DNA of 64,000 nucleotides from Bacteroidia bacterium. Its GTDB lineage: Bacteria > Bacteroidota > Bacteroidia > Cytophagales > JAAEPT01. The DNA is taken from assembly GCA_030431525.1 (NCBI GenBank), contig JAUIJC010000001.1, positions 119,722-183,721 of the forward strand. Reading direction: 5' to 3'. The notes beneath the pieces are model-generated. The model ran no database searches. It was given only the letters and a program-made list of their open reading frames with translations, and was not told the DNA's origin. This document shows, piece after piece, positions 1 to 8,127 of the stretch (position 1 is the first letter of the stretch; every line of letters begins with the position of its first letter). A program made the position numbers and the translations under genes.

Positions 1-2289
1 CCCAGAGAACTCCCTGCAACACCACCAAACGACATCATTTGATAACTGCCACTGGCTGCCGCTCCACCTCCAGAACCAAAACCTACTCCGAATGAATTAC
101 CCTTTGAACTGGCCTCAGAACCGCCTTTGATGTTTTCGGTTAGAGACGTGTTTACGATGTCTGTTACATCGCGGTCTCTGTCCATGAAGGCCGTGAGCTT
201 TTCGGACACGGAAAGCATTTTCACGGGTGCCAGTCTCCTTGCGGTCCCAATCAAAAATGGCAATCTGTTTTTTCTGACAAGGCGCCAAAGGCAAGCTATA
301 CAGCAAATCCCCCATCGAATAGCCATCAGCCTTCCAAATGTGCTTGTAATGGAGAATATGACCATGTGAAATGGTCGTATTGTGGTATAAAGTTGGGGTT
401 TCGTCCCAATCGATGGCGTGCTGGCCCGTCAACTGCAAACGCTGTCCACTATTGTCGCTGAAGTTGGAATTGATGTAAGCAAAAATCTCCTCCGGCGTAT
501 TCGGAATGCGGTTATAGTCCTCCTTGAAATAATCAATGGAAAGCTTCAAGAACTCCAGCACCTCAGCCTCCAAATGTGGCGCACGATTGTTTACACGAGT
601 AAACAATTGCGTCAACTCTGTTTTCAGATAGGCAATAGTATTCGTGCCATTTGGAGTTACATAAGAGCTGTAATCCATAAAGAACAACCACCATTCTCCT
701 GGACCATATCCACCTGAACGCGTCAATACGTTCTTGATGAAATTATCCAGTTGATCTGGATTCAGAGGCAGGCGGTTGTGTTCCTCAAAGTATTTTGATG
801 CGGCAAAGTACCAAAAGGCGTAGGTTTCATTCTCGTTGGATGGATGACGCCCGTAGAACAACAAGTGCCCATTAGCCGCCACATCAATACAGAAATACTC
901 GAAAAAGGACTTTGGCTTAATCTGAAGCAAGACCTCATTCAGCGGCGCAAAGAGGTCGCTCCCGTGGACAATCCCAGGAAAGGTCTTCGACTTAGCCGTT
1001 AAAAAATAAGTGATGTTTTGCTCAAATGGCCACCACTTCAAATCTCCATTGGCATTGGTCGTTTCAAACTGTCCAAAACCATCAGGCAATGCAGGAGATA
1101 GAAATGCCACCACAAGATCAACATGCTCCTCCTGGCTGGCTCTCCACTTTTGAAGTTCACGGTCAAATGCCAGTCCATTACCAATCACCGGTGTGTCAGG
1201 ATTCAAATCTGACATGTTCAGCAATGGCGGCTTTTTATAAGGAACACGCTTGATTTCAGGCTCCGTCGTGCGTACTACCGAGTAATAACTAAACTCCTCC
1301 AAACTCCGATTTGGCGTGGTGAAATCGACGCAACTACCACCCAAATCTGACGAATAACTGTTGGAGTTCACCAAATCCTCTGCATCGGGAAGCGTTGGCG
1401 TAGGAACGCTACAGCTACAATCATCAAGCTCAGGAAGGTCATCGGTGTTTTGGACAACGACAATCTGGTTATCGCTCAATAGTCCAGCATCAGTCAAAGT
1501 TAAAGCGACCTGTTCCCCTTCCAAACCTGCGACCATGGTAAAGGCCGTGTCAACGACTCCCCGTGGCATAGAAAAGGAAAAGTAGCCGTCAGAACCTGTT
1601 TGAACCGAGGTAATCACCTTTGGTTGCGCATCTGCGGCTTCGTCGGCAAACTTGGCGTAAAAGAACAACACCCTGTTCTTGATTGGCTTACCATCAGAAA
1701 AGGCAATCGTCCTACCCTTTACTTTATATGGTTCAGTGTCTGGCACCGTGGCCAAACCCATCGGGGTATGTGGCGTCACCGTAAGGGACAATTCAGCACT
1801 GGTATCCTCTACAGCCTCGTTCAATGCAGAAGTCTTCAATTCCGAATAGGAAAAACCTCGGTTCAAAAGCTCATTTCCAGTCACCGACTTGACCTTCACA
1901 TGAACTGGCCCCACAACTTGGTTTTCTTCAGGGAGGGTAAAAACAAATCGGCCATCGGTCTGCGCGCTGACCTGAACGTTGCGTTTCATCTTCACATCGT
2001 CCAATACGGTCTGAAACCCTGCGGGCTCCTTAACAGGATCCAGTTCATCGATTTCAATGGCCTCTTCGTATTCAGTCATCTGCACACCAGCCTTGGCACG
2101 CATAACGGCCACTTCCTTCTCATCCTCCACAGCCACCAATTGCTCGGCTGTTACGATTGTAGGCGATACCTTGACCTGATTTGCTTTGGTCCAATACTCC
2201 ACATGGACTGCATAGTTACTGAAATCAACGGGCTCCTTGGTGCGTGCGGAGACCAAGCGCCCATTGACAGAACGGGTAAGTTTTAACAT
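1..2289 (-). CDS. Large protein of unknown function, 5' part, apparent frameshift near position 225
   Basis: The gene begins at ATG 2289 and runs off the left edge. The first ~690 codons are open and contain two carboxypeptidase-regulatory-like or Ig-like stretches (around residues 125-150 and 190-250, with GRTIAFSDGKPIKNR and DGYFSFSMP) followed by a globular part ending in DLLYSLPLAPCQKKQIAIFDWDRKE. After that the frame turns into an arginine/histidine-rich tail and stops at 115. The neighbouring minus-strand frame continues sensibly as MLSVSEKLTAFMDRDRDVTD and then a Gly/Ser/Ala-rich stretch to position 1. Removing one C from the CCC run at 225-227 (minus strand) joins the two. This is therefore a sequencing or assembly error, a true frameshift mutation, or recoding. 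I do not recognise a named family; no signal peptide is obvious. Function unknown. Confidence 0.7.
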
Positions 2290-2630
2290 GAAAACTTGCT
2301 AAAAGGGGGTTAAAAGAATGGTTTTATATGAAAACAGAAAACCCTCAACATAAAGTTGACCTTAAAAGATCTTGTTAAGATTCTCAATTTTCACCCCTTC
2401 AAATTATAAAACTCATCAAGAAAGGCTGTACAACATCTTATATTTTTACTGGTATTAACAGAAATATTACACCCTTAGGCACAACGGAGATTTTTAACAA
2501 AAACATATCGATTTAAACATCATCCATTCACATCGAAAAGCTTATTTCGCAATTAAACAGACCGGGGAACCTATTTATCAAACACCATATATAAAAATTA
2601 AACCTTAGGCTCCCTGAAATACCAAGGCAC
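2290..2630. other. AT-rich intergenic stretch, no gene seen
   Basis: This stretch lies upstream of the minus-strand gene starting at 2289. It is AT-rich, has no coding frame that looks real, and shows no clear promoter match. It presumably carries the promoter of the 2289 gene. Confidence 0.5.
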
Positions 2631-2661
2631 AAAAAAGCCCAGCGTTTTGCTGGGCTTTTTT
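2631..2661. terminator. Bidirectional rho-independent terminator
   Basis: A perfect hairpin with stem GCCCAGC/GCTGGGC and a 5-base loop is flanked by a run of A on the left and T on the right, so it can work on both strands. It lies directly after the stop codon of the minus-strand gene ending at 2677, which it would terminate. Confidence 0.85.
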
Positions 2662-2676
2662 GAAAACATGTATTCA

Positions 2677-3291
2677 TCAAACTAACTCTTTAAGCTTGAT
2701 TTCCTGATCTTTTATTGGGGACGCATCCTTTTCATTGCGTTGTCTATTCTTAATTTCATCTTCTGCTCTTGCCTTGGCGCGTTTGTCCATGGTCTTTTCT
2801 ACAGCTTTCTCCATCGGTCGGATTAACAGTGCTACGAAAAGCTTCAGGAGCATTGAGAAAATCATTTGGTGCTCACCAAACTCCTCCTGTGCCCAACGGT
2901 CAATTGGAGGCTCAATCAATCCCTCCACAAGAATGAAAAGCAGTACCGTCAAGAACAATGTAATGGTAGTAGCTCGACGGCTCAATTTGGCATCCTTGAG
3001 GGCACGATTCAACTCAGAGAGTTCAATATACTTTTCCGTAATCTCCTCGTTGGCCTTATCGAGCTTCTTCTGCAGCTTGTCTCCCACTTTTTGTACAAGA
3101 CGAGCCTCATCCAGAAGTTCACCATAAGCTGCTGATAGCTTCGTGAGTTTTACATGCATTTCTCCTACTCGGTCAGTCTGCTCTCCTTCAAAGCATTCAT
3201 CCTCCAAATAAGCCTGCAAATCACGTAATTCTGCGTACTCTTCTTTATATAGCCTACCTCTATCCCTTGCCTTCCTGGCCATCGCTTTCAA
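2677..3291 (-). CDS. Coiled-coil membrane protein resembling a SiaD stalk without GGDEF domain
   Basis: This is a 204-residue protein. Residues 1-~100 form charged helices: a first helix (RLYKEEYAELRDLQAYLED), a short break, and a second long coiled coil (KLTKLSAAYGELLDEARLVQ, then DKLQKKLDKANEEITEKYIEL). Two hydrophobic segments follow (about 113-131 and 145-160), separated by a short loop, then a basic/acidic tail ending KDQEIKLKELV. The helix-break-helix pattern, with the D-K-L-Q-K-K-L start of the second coil, resembles from memory the SiaC-binding stalk of SiaD-type diguanylate cyclases. In SiaD a GGDEF domain follows the coil; here a membrane module does. It lies just downstream of siaC and siaB. 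The SiaD relationship is inference; an unrelated coiled-coil membrane protein is the alternative. Confidence 0.6.
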   Translation of the reverse strand: MKAMARKARDRGRLYKEEYAELRDLQAYLEDECFEGEQTDRVGEMHVKLTKLSAAYGELLDEARLVQKVGDKLQKKLDKANEEITEKYIELSELNRALKDAKLSRRATTITLFLTVLLFILVEGLIEPPIDRWAQEEFGEHQMIFSMLLKLFVALLIRPMEKAVEKTMDKRAKARAEDEIKNRQRNEKDASPIKDQEIKLKELV

Positions 3292-3392
3292 TCCTTAAGA
3301 ATGTTTTCAGAACATTTCAATGGAAAGTGTCGAAACAACAACTTTTCCAGTTTCGTTCCCCAACGTTAAAAAATATGTCCATGATAGAAAGA

Positions 3393-3426
3393 AACCGGGC
3401 CTGGAAGTGATATTCCTAACCCGGTT
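3393..3426 (-). terminator. Possible terminator after siaC
   Basis: A hairpin with stem AACCGGG/CCCGGTT and a 20-base loop is followed on the minus strand by TTTCTTTC. The tail is imperfect, so it may only attenuate transcription from siaB-siaC into the 2677-3291 gene. Confidence 0.5.
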
Positions 3427-3455
3427 CCTTCAGGACGATTCCCCCCTGTGACTAA

Positions 3456-3839
3456 TTACTCTTCCTCAAGTGCCACAAACTCAAATGGAGCATCCAACAA
3501 ATCTTCATAGTCCTCCCCCGCTTCCATCATATCCTCATCACTCTCGTCGTAATACCACTTCACAAGGACATCAAGACCTTTCTGATCAATCTTATCAATA
3601 CGCTTGAGCACATCAAGAATACATTTTGAAGAGCTCGTATTGAAATAGTCGAACTGAATATGAACGACTGTTTTATCCTGTGGGCTTTCTACATATTTAT
3701 CCAACCACTCGAAAACTGGCTGATAGAATTCCAACGAATTTTCGGGAATGGACCTGCCCTTCATCTCCAAACGACCCTCTTCAGCATTGAAGCTAATGCT
3801 TGGCGTCATGCTTGTTGCCTCCAATATCAATGATTCCAT
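3456..3839 (-). CDS. siaC: SiaC family regulatory phosphoprotein (DUF1987)
   Basis: This 127-residue acidic protein has the features of the SiaC/DUF1987 family: an N-terminal TPSISFNAEEGRLEMKGRSIPEN strand region, the FYQPVFEWLDKYV helix and FDYFNTSSSKCILDVLKRID. The TSSSK segment holds the serine/threonine that is phosphorylated in the family and resembles anti-anti-sigma (STAS) proteins. In Pseudomonas, unphosphorylated SiaC binds and activates the diguanylate cyclase SiaD, and SiaB/SiaA control its phosphorylation. The kinase gene siaB lies directly upstream (57 bases), supporting an operon. The C-terminus is strongly acidic. The role here as a phospho-switch is inferred from family and neighbourhood. 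Confidence 0.85.
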   Translation of the reverse strand: MESLILEATSMTPSISFNAEEGRLEMKGRSIPENSLEFYQPVFEWLDKYVESPQDKTVVHIQFDYFNTSSSKCILDVLKRIDKIDQKGLDVLVKWYYDESDEDMMEAGEDYEDLLDAPFEFVALEEE

Positions 3840-3896
3840 ATCCTACTTATAAAAACTTAAATCCTTTTTTCAAAAACACCTGTGTCGATACAAACC

Positions 3897-4475
3897 TTAC
3901 TCGCCGTTCTTCGGGATGCTGATCTGAAAGCTGAAGAATGAACTCTTGTCGTCAACTGGTTTGAAACCAAAGTTCAACTTCTGCCCTGACTTCCGAGCAA
4001 TATCCAAGAAACCCAGTCCCGCTCCTCCCTTATCTGAGAAGCCATCGCCTTTCATTGTTTCACGATAAAGTTCGCGAAGGGCTTCTTTATCCAGGGAGTT
4101 GATGTGCTCCAACCAGCCTTGCAACTTTGGAATGCGATCATTCTCAATGTAGTTGCCAGTAGCTACTCGGTAATCATCCGACTCGCTCCAAATCATTAAC
4201 AACACACTTTTACCAAAAGGACCTTCATCCTCGACACCTTCTACATGGTGACCAAGGTTTTGGAGGCACTCTACCAGGACGTTGTAAAACTTCTTTTTGG
4301 TCTTGCGACTCCCTTCGATTACCTCCAGCTTGTCTTCGATAATTCCGAGAACGGAATTGATCAAGCCAAAGGAAACCTCGCCCTTGAAAGACAACATAAT
4401 GTTGTTGTCCTCCATGTTTTCATACAGCTTATAAATATCCAGCATAGACCGGGGTTGATCGACAGTGATTTGCAT
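3897..4475 (-). CDS. siaB: SiaB family protein kinase (DUF6272)
   Basis: The 192-residue protein has a histidine-kinase-like ATPase fold of the SiaB type. Residues 57-75 (KTKKKFYNVLVECLQNLGHH) carry the N-box (E, N, H), and KGGAGLGFLDIARKSG near residue 150 supplies the glycine-rich G-box. In the Sia system SiaB phosphorylates SiaC on Ser/Thr. The gene is first in a minus-strand pair with siaC, 57 bases apart. The N-terminal part (LDIYKLYENMEDNNIMLSFKGEVS) is typical of the family in Bacteroidota. No SiaA phosphatase gene is in the window. Confidence 0.85.
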   Translation of the reverse strand: MQITVDQPRSMLDIYKLYENMEDNNIMLSFKGEVSFGLINSVLGIIEDKLEVIEGSRKTKKKFYNVLVECLQNLGHHVEGVEDEGPFGKSVLLMIWSESDDYRVATGNYIENDRIPKLQGWLEHINSLDKEALRELYRETMKGDGFSDKGGAGLGFLDIARKSGQKLNFGFKPVDDKSSFFSFQISIPKNGE

Positions 4476-4559
4476 CGGCGTTAAATATAAAAATTTTCAC
4501 AGGAACAGTTGAGCCAGAAGCAACTCTTACAACAGTTTTTGCACGAATTAACCGTGTTT

Positions 4560-5804
4560 TTATACCAAATAATCAAATAACAAAGGGGTTTCACTCAAAT
4601 CGGTAAACCCGATGCCCCTTTGATGCATCCGCCCGATGAGTTGCTCGTAGTCATCAGGGTTGGCAAATTCGATACCAACTAATGCCGGACCCGATTCTTT
4701 TGCCGTTCGCTTAATGTATTCGAACCTGGTAATGTTATCGTTAGGCCCCAAAACATTATTTACAAATTCTTTCAGAGCGCCCGCGCGTTGCGGAAAACGA
4801 ACGATGAGATAATGCTTCAGGCCCTCGAAGAGTAGCGACCTATCCTTTATCTCTTGTAACCGGTCCAAGTCATTATTCCCCCCACTGATTATGCAAACAA
4901 TTTTCTTCCCACGAATTTGTTCCTTGTAATAATCCAAGGCAGCGATAGACAGTGCCCCTGCGGGTTCTACAACAATAGCTTCTTTGCTGTAAAGAGAAAG
5001 AAGGGTTGTACAAGCCTTCCCTTCCGGTACCAAGATAATGCCGTCTAACAGTCTTTTGCAAATTTCAAAAGTTTGTATGCCAACCTGTTGCACTGCCGCA
5101 CCGTCCACAAACTTGTCCATAGACGCCAGACGCACCACTTTACCTTCTTGGATGGACTGATTCATGGAGGCCGCTCCTTGCGGCTCTACCCCTATCAAAT
5201 TCAATGTTGGAACACTTTTCTTTAAATAACTGCCCACACCCGCACATAATCCACCACCACCGATAGGAAGAAAAACATAATCAGGAGCCTCCTCTAAATC
5301 CTCATAAATTTCTTTCCCCACTGTTCCCTGCCCTTCCATGATTTCCACTTGGTCGAAAGGATGCACAAAAAGTTTTTGGTGGGCCGTGCAATGCTGTTCA
5401 GCCTCAGCAAAGGCATCGTCAAAAGTATCTCCAATCAATACAATTTCTACATACTCCCTTCCAAAGTTCTCCACCTGCTGAACTTTTTGGCGTGGGGTGG
5501 TATTAGGCATAAAGATGGTTCCCTTGACCTTCATCACCCGACAGGAATAAGCCACCCCTTGGGCATGGTTTCCAGCACTGGCGCAGACCACCCCTTTACT
5601 TAAGGCTTCGGGAGTTTGCTGGCTCATGAAATTATAGGCACCTCGAAGCTTGTACGAGCGGACTAACTGCTGGTCCTCCCTTTTAAGATAAACCTCACAG
5701 TCGTACTTCTCAGAAAGGTTTGCATTAAGTTGCAAAGGTGTTCTCACCACTACACCTTCTAACCGCTTTGCAGCCTCGTCAATTTGCTGAACTGTCAATT
5801 TCAT
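4560..5804 (-). CDS. ilvA: Threonine ammonia-lyase (threonine deaminase), biosynthetic
   Basis: This 414-residue PLP enzyme converts threonine to 2-oxobutanoate, the first step of isoleucine synthesis. The PLP-binding lysine lies in RSYKLRGAY (Lys52), the phosphate-binding glycine loop is PIGGGGLCAGVGSYL, and ACASAGNHAQGVAYSC is the usual substrate loop. The last ~80 residues (HYLIVRFPQRAGALKEFVNN onward) form a single ACT-like regulatory domain, so this is the shorter biosynthetic type with one C-terminal regulatory domain rather than two. Its start codon is 12 bases from the edge of the 163-bp repeat at 5817-5979, which must therefore contain or lie within its promoter and leader region. 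No other ilv genes are adjacent. Confidence 0.95.
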   Translation of the reverse strand: MKLTVQQIDEAAKRLEGVVVRTPLQLNANLSEKYDCEVYLKREDQQLVRSYKLRGAYNFMSQQTPEALSKGVVCASAGNHAQGVAYSCRVMKVKGTIFMPNTTPRQKVQQVENFGREYVEIVLIGDTFDDAFAEAEQHCTAHQKLFVHPFDQVEIMEGQGTVGKEIYEDLEEAPDYVFLPIGGGGLCAGVGSYLKKSVPTLNLIGVEPQGAASMNQSIQEGKVVRLASMDKFVDGAAVQQVGIQTFEICKRLLDGIILVPEGKACTTLLSLYSKEAIVVEPAGALSIAALDYYKEQIRGKKIVCIISGGNNDLDRLQEIKDRSLLFEGLKHYLIVRFPQRAGALKEFVNNVLGPNDNITRFEYIKRTAKESGPALVGIEFANPDDYEQLIGRMHQRGIGFTDLSETPLLFDYLV

Positions 5805-5816
5805 AAAACCTTTCTT

Positions 5817-5979
5817 AGCAAAAGTGAAATAATAACCTGAACCACAAAGGCGCAGTTATTTTGTTTGCTGTTCGTGGCAAGTTGATGAAGGGATAGTCAT
5901 AGCTATCTCAAATCAACTTGCTGCGGGCAGCAGGCAAAAGAACAAGCCGACTGATTCTGCTTACTATTTTTCTTTTGCT
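5817..5979 (+). repeat. 163-bp structured dispersed repeat, copy 1
   Basis: This element is 163 bp long, the same length as a second copy at 34594-34756 (reverse strand). Imperfect terminal inverted repeats start AGCAAAAG and end CTTTTGCT. A central 20-bp stem (5867-5886 with 5912-5931) encloses a 25-base loop that is 21/25 identical between copies and holds a small hairpin around CATA. The right flank CAAGCCGACT and the left flank AGTTATTTTGTT are also shared. In the central stem every position pairs as Watson-Crick or G-U when read on the plus strand. It lies between ilvA (minus) and serB (plus). It contains no gene that I trust. Confidence 0.85.
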
Positions 5980-6080
5980 TACATCCTCCTTGGGGCAAGA
6001 CTACTCAATCTCAGGGAAGAAACACAGCATTGATTTGTTTATATAATGCTTCCTCATTCACATTTCTGCAAAAAAATCGA

Positions 6081-6108
6081 GAACTTTGCGCCCAAGAAGC
6101 TCCTTGGG
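6081..6108 (+). promoter_or_regulatory. Possible serB promoter -7 element and leader hairpin
   Basis: GAACTTTG at 6081-6088 matches the Bacteroidota -7 consensus TAnnTTTG at all but the first base. It is followed immediately by CCCAAG-loop-CTTGGG (6091-6108), which would lie at the 5' end of the serB-serA transcript. No clear -33 element was seen. Confidence 0.3.
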
Positions 6109-6162
6109 TACTTCATCTAACTTAAGGAAGTTTCTTACACTCATCACTTTACATCTCTAACG

Positions 6163-6828
6163 ATGGACAACAAGTATTTTGTCATTGACTTCGACAGCAC
6201 CTTTATCAAGGTGGAAACCCTCGACATCTTGGGCGCTATTGCCTTGGATGGAAGGGAAGACAAAGAGGAGCGCCTGCAGAAAATTGCAGACATCACCAAT
6301 TCGGGAATGAACGGCGACAGTTCGTTTCGTGCCTCCTTGGTTTCGCGCATTGACTTGTTGGCGGCCCACAAAAGCCACCTCGAACCATTGATTGAAGAGC
6401 TGAAAGGCCTTGTAACCCCATCATTTGAGGAAAACAAGGAGTTCTTGAAAACAAACGCCGCAAAGATTCTCATCGTTTCCAGCGGTTTCAAGGAGTTTAT
6501 TGCCCCAGTGGTTGCCGATTTTGGCATCCCTGCTGAAAATGTATTTGCCAACACCTTCACCTTTGATGGCGAAGGAAACATAGTTGGTTTCGACGAAGAG
6601 AACCCACTTTCCAAAGACCAAGGCAAAGTCAAGTTGATGGAAGGCATGGGCTTGGAAGGAGAAGTAAGCGTGATTGGCGACGGATTCACTGATTATGAAA
6701 TCAGGCAAGCGGGCTATGCCCAAAAGTTCTTCGCTTTCGTCGAAAATGTTTCCCGCGACAAGGTGGTGAAACACGCCGACGTAATTGCCAACAATTTTAA
6801 CGACGTTCTCAAAGCCAATAATCTATAA
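6163..6828 (+). CDS. serB: Phosphoserine phosphatase-like HAD hydrolase
   Basis: This 221-residue cytosolic HAD-superfamily enzyme most likely hydrolyses 3-phosphoserine to serine. HAD motif I is FVIDFDSTFIK (Asp nucleophile in DFDST), motif II is IVSSG, motif III is the lysine in SKDQGKVKL, and motif IV is VIGDGFTDYEI. The C1 cap is short. The stop codon is followed one base later by the ATG of serA, which places the protein in serine biosynthesis. Its length is typical for a SerB without an ACT domain. DFDST in place of the usual DxDxT/S with a preceding DFD is common in Bacteroidota SerB-like proteins. Confidence 0.88.
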   Translation: MDNKYFVIDFDSTFIKVETLDILGAIALDGREDKEERLQKIADITNSGMNGDSSFRASLVSRIDLLAAHKSHLEPLIEELKGLVTPSFEENKEFLKTNAAKILIVSSGFKEFIAPVVADFGIPAENVFANTFTFDGEGNIVGFDEENPLSKDQGKVKLMEGMGLEGEVSVIGDGFTDYEIRQAGYAQKFFAFVENVSRDKVVKHADVIANNFNDVLKANNL

Positions 6829-6829
6829 C

Positions 6830-8056
6830 ATGGCCAAGACTTCATATCCGAAGAGCAAAATCAAGATTCTCCTTTTGGAGAATGTTCACCCAAAAGCTGC
6901 CGAGGCATTCCGCGCAGAGGGTTTTCAGGTAGAAACCGTAAAAGGCGCCCTTGACGAAGCTGAGCTTTGTGAAAAAATCAAGGATGTCCACGTTATCGGC
7001 ATCCGTTCCAAAACGCAGATTACACGTACTGCTTTGGAGCACGCCAAAAAGTTGATGGCTGTGGGTGCATTCTGCATCGGCACCAACCAAATCGACTTGC
7101 AAGCCTGCACCGAGAAAGGTGTTGCGGTATTCAACGCCCCTTACAGCAACACCCGAAGCGTGGTGGAGTTGGCAATTGGTGAGATTATCATGTTGCTCCG
7201 TAACATTCCAGACAAGAATGTTGACATGCACACGGGCAAGTGGAACAAGTCGGCCACAAACAGCTTCGAGGTACGCGGCAAGAAGCTCGGCATCGTAGGT
7301 TACGGTAACATTGGTTCCCAGCTTTCTATTTTGGCAGAGGCCATGGGCATGGATGTTTACTACTACGACATCGTAGAGAAACTAGCCTTGGGTAACGCCA
7401 CCAAATGTTCTTCTTTGAAAGAACTTTTAGGCACTGCTGACATTGTTAGCTTGCACGTAGATGGTCGTCCAAGCAACAAAGGATTCTTCACTGCTGAGGC
7501 CTTTAGCTGGATGAAAGAAGGCGCATACTTCTTGAACCTTGCTCGTGGTCCAGTAGTTGACGTTGAGGCTTTAGCTGAAAACTTGAAAAACGGTCGCATC
7601 TTGGGTGCTGGCGTGGACGTGTTCCCAACCGAACCTAAGACCAACAGCGAACCGTTCGAGTCTTCTTTGAAGGGCTTGAATAACCTTATCCTTACGCCAC
7701 ACATCGGCGGCAGTACCGCTGAGGCACAGGAAAACATTGGTGAGTTCGTTCCTTCCAAGTTGTTGCAGTATGTAAATGCTGGTAACACTTTCGGAAGCGT
7801 AAACTTCCCGAACCTTCAGTTGCCAAGCTTGGGTACCGATCACCGTTTGATCCACATCCACAAGAACGTTCCGGGCATCTTGGCGGAAATCAACCGCGTT
7901 ATCTCCAAAAACGATGTGAACATCGTTGGTCAGTACTTGAAGACTACGGAGTCCATTGGTTATGTAATCATGGACATCGACCGTGAGTACAACAAGGAGG
8001 TTGTGAACGAGCTTAAGGCCATTCCGAATACGATTAAGGCGAGGATTCTTTACTAA
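6830..8056 (+). CDS. serA: D-3-phosphoglycerate dehydrogenase
   Basis: This 408-residue NAD-dependent enzyme oxidises 3-phosphoglycerate, the first step of serine synthesis. It is close in length and sequence to the E. coli ACT-type SerA: CFCIGTNQIDL, NAPYSNTRSVVELAIGE, the Rossmann motif GIVGYGNIGSQL, and the catalytic Arg, Glu and His in LARGPVVD, DVFPTEP and LTPHIGGS. A C-terminal ACT domain begins at RLIHIHKNVPGILAEIN and is the serine-feedback site in E. coli. I chose the ATG at 6830, one base after the serB stop; an in-frame GTG/ATG 15 codons upstream would overlap serB and adds no conserved sequence. Translational coupling with serB is likely. The gene is followed by a strong terminator. 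Confidence 0.96.
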   Translation: MAKTSYPKSKIKILLLENVHPKAAEAFRAEGFQVETVKGALDEAELCEKIKDVHVIGIRSKTQITRTALEHAKKLMAVGAFCIGTNQIDLQACTEKGVAVFNAPYSNTRSVVELAIGEIIMLLRNIPDKNVDMHTGKWNKSATNSFEVRGKKLGIVGYGNIGSQLSILAEAMGMDVYYYDIVEKLALGNATKCSSLKELLGTADIVSLHVDGRPSNKGFFTAEAFSWMKEGAYFLNLARGPVVDVEALAENLKNGRILGAGVDVFPTEPKTNSEPFESSLKGLNNLILTPHIGGSTAEAQENIGEFVPSKLLQYVNAGNTFGSVNFPNLQLPSLGTDHRLIHIHKNVPGILAEINRVISKNDVNIVGQYLKTTESIGYVIMDIDREYNKEVVNELKAIPNTIKARILY

Positions 8057-8073
8057 AAGAAACTCTATCCAAT

Positions 8074-8113
8074 AAAAAAGGGGCTGTGATTCAATGAATC
8101 GCAGCCCTTTTTT
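8074..8113. terminator. Bidirectional terminator between serA and the pigment operon
   Basis: A hairpin with an approximately 15-bp stem (GGGCTG and GATTC paired with GAATC and CAGCCC, one bulge or mismatch) has a run of A on its left and T on its right. It can end both the serB-serA transcript and the minus-strand pigment operon that finishes at 8128. Confidence 0.9.
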
Positions 8114-8127
8114 CATGTAACAAACTA

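Noticed and set aside
5940..6042. Open frame inside repeat copy 1 reading GKRTSRLILLTIFLLLTSSLG, which looks like a signal peptide
   Set aside because: It has no ATG start, stops after about 40 codons, and overlaps the structured repeat. The similar GKRASRL start in the longer C45 frame is explained by the same repeat.
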